NCBI GenBank assembly: GCA_903923345.1
Contig: CAIXXI010000496.1
Coordinates: forward strand, 1 to 22,087
DNA: 22,087 nt
Reading direction: 5' to 3'
Source of the DNA: an uncultured Burkholderiales bacterium
Lineage (GTDB): Bacteria > Pseudomonadota > Gammaproteobacteria > Burkholderiales > Burkholderiaceae_E
This document shows positions 21,838 to 22,087 of this stretch, one piece after another (positions within the stretch are counted from its first letter, which is position 1; each line of letters begins with the position of its first letter). Made by a program: the position numbers and the translations under genes. Under the pieces are notes generated by a model. It was not told the origin of the DNA. It did no database searches and saw nothing but the letters and a program-made list of their open reading frames with translations.

Positions 21838-22087
21838 TCAGTGCGGCGCGAAGGTGACGCGATCGGGAACCGGCTTGAACTCGCCGATCTCGCTCCACCA
21901 GGGCATGAACAGGAAGAAGCCGAAATACAGCAGGGTGCACACTTGCGAGATCCGCTCGCCGATCGCCGAGGGCGCCTGAACACCGAAGTAGCCCAGCACC
22001 ACGAAGACCACAACGAACATCGCATACATGTACTTGTGCCAGTCAGGGCGATAACGGATCGACCGCACCTTGCTGTTGTCGATCCAG
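21838..22087 (-). CDS. petB: Cytochrome b of the bc1 complex, C-terminal end only
   Basis: Only the last 82 residues lie in the window; the start is beyond the right edge. The frame is open to the edge and reads WIDNSKVRSIRYRPDWHKY, then the hydrophobic segment MFVVVFVVLGYFGVQAPS, GERISQVCTLLYFGFFLFMPWWSE and a short tail ending in TFAPH. The L(W)xDxSxVxSxRYRPxWHK stretch and the two last helices are typical of the C-terminus of proteobacterial cytochrome b. The gene directly precedes petC on the same strand, the fbc/pet operon order, and the Rieske gene (petA) would be expected further right. Confidence 0.93.
   Translation of the reverse strand, partial: WIDNSKVRSIRYRPDWHKYMYAMFVVVFVVLGYFGVQAPSAIGERISQVCTLLYFGFFLFMPWWSEIGEFKPVPDRVTFAPH

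Overview
The window looks like ordinary chromosome of a high-GC betaproteobacterium, most likely in the order Burkholderiales. The clues are the ubiE-DUF971 pair, a Bug/TctC-type binding protein, a very large DUF3683 FAD/Fe-S oxidoreductase, the hemA-prfA-prmC-grxD-ubiX cluster, and petBC followed directly by sspA-sspB. These assignments come from recognising protein families by eye; no database search was run. No insertion sequence, integrase, prophage core, CRISPR array or toxin module was seen.

Layout. Positions 1-3835 are all on the minus strand: a Tim44-like membrane protein (cut by the left edge), ubiE, a DUF971 protein, a metallophosphoesterase and an SDR oxidoreductase. A 170-bp divergent gap leads to two plus-strand genes, a periplasmic Bug solute-binding protein and a YbjQ/UPF0145 protein. 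A hairpin at 5490-5520 separates these from the convergent 4-kb DUF3683 oxidoreductase, which is followed on the minus strand by a YqaA-type membrane protein. A compact divergent promoter region at 10130-10182 then starts a long plus-strand run: ilvA, hemA, prfA, prmC, grxD, ubiX, a CYTH-CHAD protein, a UspA protein, a four-helix membrane protein and a small DUF3135-like protein. The right end is on the minus strand: tRNA-Thr(UGU), sspB, sspA, cytochrome c1 and the 3' end of cytochrome b.

How the genes fit together. A respiratory and cofactor theme runs through the window. UbiE and UbiX (the flavin cofactor supplier for UbiD) serve ubiquinone synthesis. The DUF3683 enzyme probably feeds electrons from a 2-hydroxyacid into the respiratory chain. 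Cytochromes b and c1 belong to the bc1 complex that oxidises ubiquinol. HemA makes the first committed tetrapyrrole precursor needed for their haem. A second theme is translation and stress: RF1 and its methyltransferase PrmC, a monothiol glutaredoxin, SspA, the ClpXP adaptor SspB, UspA, and a polyphosphate-related CYTH-CHAD protein.

I found no convincing new multi-gene system. The most worthwhile leads are the DUF3683 oxidoreductase, whose substrate I do not know; the CYTH-CHAD protein with an arginine-rich tail overlapping ubiX; a back-to-back pair of TAGAAT boxes between yqaA and ilvA that predicts a leaderless yqaA transcript; and a possible 26-codon ORF coupled to ubiX.
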